Shown here piece after piece: positions 6,484-6,778 of a DNA stretch of 6,778 bases; the first letter of the stretch is position 1, and every line of letters starts with the position of its first letter. The DNA comes from an uncultured Marinosulfonomonas sp. (lineage in GTDB: Bacteria; Pseudomonadota; Alphaproteobacteria; Rhodobacterales; Rhodobacteraceae). Under the pieces are notes generated by a model that searched no databases, was not told the DNA's origin, and saw nothing but the letters and a program-made list of their open reading frames with translations. The stretch is from NCBI GenBank assembly GCA_947311455.1, contig CAMZKY010000047.1, positions 1-6,778 on the forward strand. Reading direction: 5' to 3'. The translations under genes and the position numbers were made by a program.

Positions 6484-6778
6484 TTAGTATATGAACGGGA
6501 TCAATTTCTTGGTGCGACGCGCATAGTCCTGAAATTCCGCACCATATCGCCCCGCCAGGTATGTATCCAACGCCGGAATATGCATAAAAATAAACATCCC
6601 CGCCATCAAAACCGGCAGGCCCAGCGCCCACAGATTCGCCGTCAAAAGTGCCCAGCCACTGAACAACACCACATCACCGAAAAAGTTGATATGCATGGAA
6701 TGTTGGAACAACCCGCCCGTATAACAATGGCCCTTGTTTTCAGGATGCGCCTTCCACCATTTGCGCTGAATTTCGGAA
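6484..6778 (-). CDS. Membrane protein of the isoprenylcysteine methyltransferase / DUF1295-like superfamily, 3' part only
   Basis: The frame is open from the right edge to TAA (complement of 6484-6486), giving 97 visible C-terminal residues; the start lies outside the window. The visible part has a polar loop (QRKWWKAHPENKG), then YTGGLFQHSMHINFFGD, two hydrophobic segments from about nt 6680 down to 6560, and a C-terminal GRYGAEFQDYARRTKKLIPF. The arrangement of a G-L-F/W-x-x-S-x-H-x-N-Y/F-x-G motif, a pair of membrane helices and a final E-x-x-x-Y-x-x-x-x-x-x-x-I-P-F is what I know from small membrane methyltransferases that bind S-adenosylmethionine (isoprenylcysteine, phospholipid and DUF1295 families). 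The family usually has HPNYFG where this protein has HINFFG. Substrate unknown. TTG at 6711-6709 is in frame but internal to the motif, so it is not the start. It is convergent with ppaC. Confidence 0.7.
   Translation of the reverse strand, partial: SEIQRKWWKAHPENKGHCYTGGLFQHSMHINFFGDVVLFSGWALLTANLWALGLPVLMAGMFIFMHIPALDTYLAGRYGAEFQDYARRTKKLIPFIY

Noticed and set aside
6419..6631. Minus-strand frame overlapping the methyltransferase-like gene
   Set aside because: It is a shifted reading of the same DNA and runs through the strong palindrome; the frame ending at 6484 gives the family-like protein with the expected C-terminal motif.
1..6778. Mobile element, CRISPR array, tRNA or other RNA gene, defence or novel multi-gene system
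   Set aside because: No transposase, direct-repeat array, tRNA-like fold or unfamiliar gene cluster is visible; genes are core, densely packed and in a known order.

Overview
The window is a stretch of ordinary chromosomal core genes from an alphaproteobacterium, most likely a member of Rhodobacterales (Roseobacter group). This rests on the order mreB-mreC-mreD-mrdA-rodA on one strand, on the protein sequences as recognised from memory (the MreB core, the MreC N-terminus reading MAKDR...RPVRRILVG, the PBP2 N-terminus), and on a class II (Mn-dependent, DHH-family) inorganic pyrophosphatase. Base composition is moderate and even, with no sign of recent transfer.

Layout. From the left edge to 5393 lies the cell-elongation (Rod complex) operon on the + strand. 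It holds mreB (5' end cut off by the window), mreC, mreD, mrdA (PBP2 transpeptidase) and rodA (SEDS glycosyltransferase). The last three junctions are identical 4-base ATGA stop/start overlaps, so mreC to rodA is one tightly coupled unit. The mreB-mreC junction is different: mreC starts with TTG, 24 nt after the mreB stop, inside a hairpin that can bury its ribosome binding site. A 96-nt gap (5394-5489) then holds a putative intrinsic terminator for the operon and a putative promoter for the next gene, partly sharing the same bases. ppaC (5490-6410) follows as a separate unit. A strong 14-bp inverted repeat (6427-6466) separates it from a convergent minus-strand gene, the 3' part of a small membrane methyltransferase-like protein that runs off the right edge. 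No stretch longer than 300 nt lacks a gene.

How the genes work together. MreB filaments under the inner membrane organise MreC and MreD. These activate the PBP2-RodA pair, in which RodA polymerises glycan strands from lipid II and PBP2 cross-links them, so the wall elongates along the cell side. The pyrophosphatase hydrolyses PPi from biosynthesis and has no specific tie to the Rod complex beyond adjacency.

I found no undescribed multi-gene system here. The observations most worth a second look are the competing hairpins over the mreC start, the overlapping terminator/promoter dyad before ppaC, and a Cys/Cys/His/Cys set in PBP2 at positions that seem to match the zinc site reported for Acinetobacter PBP2.
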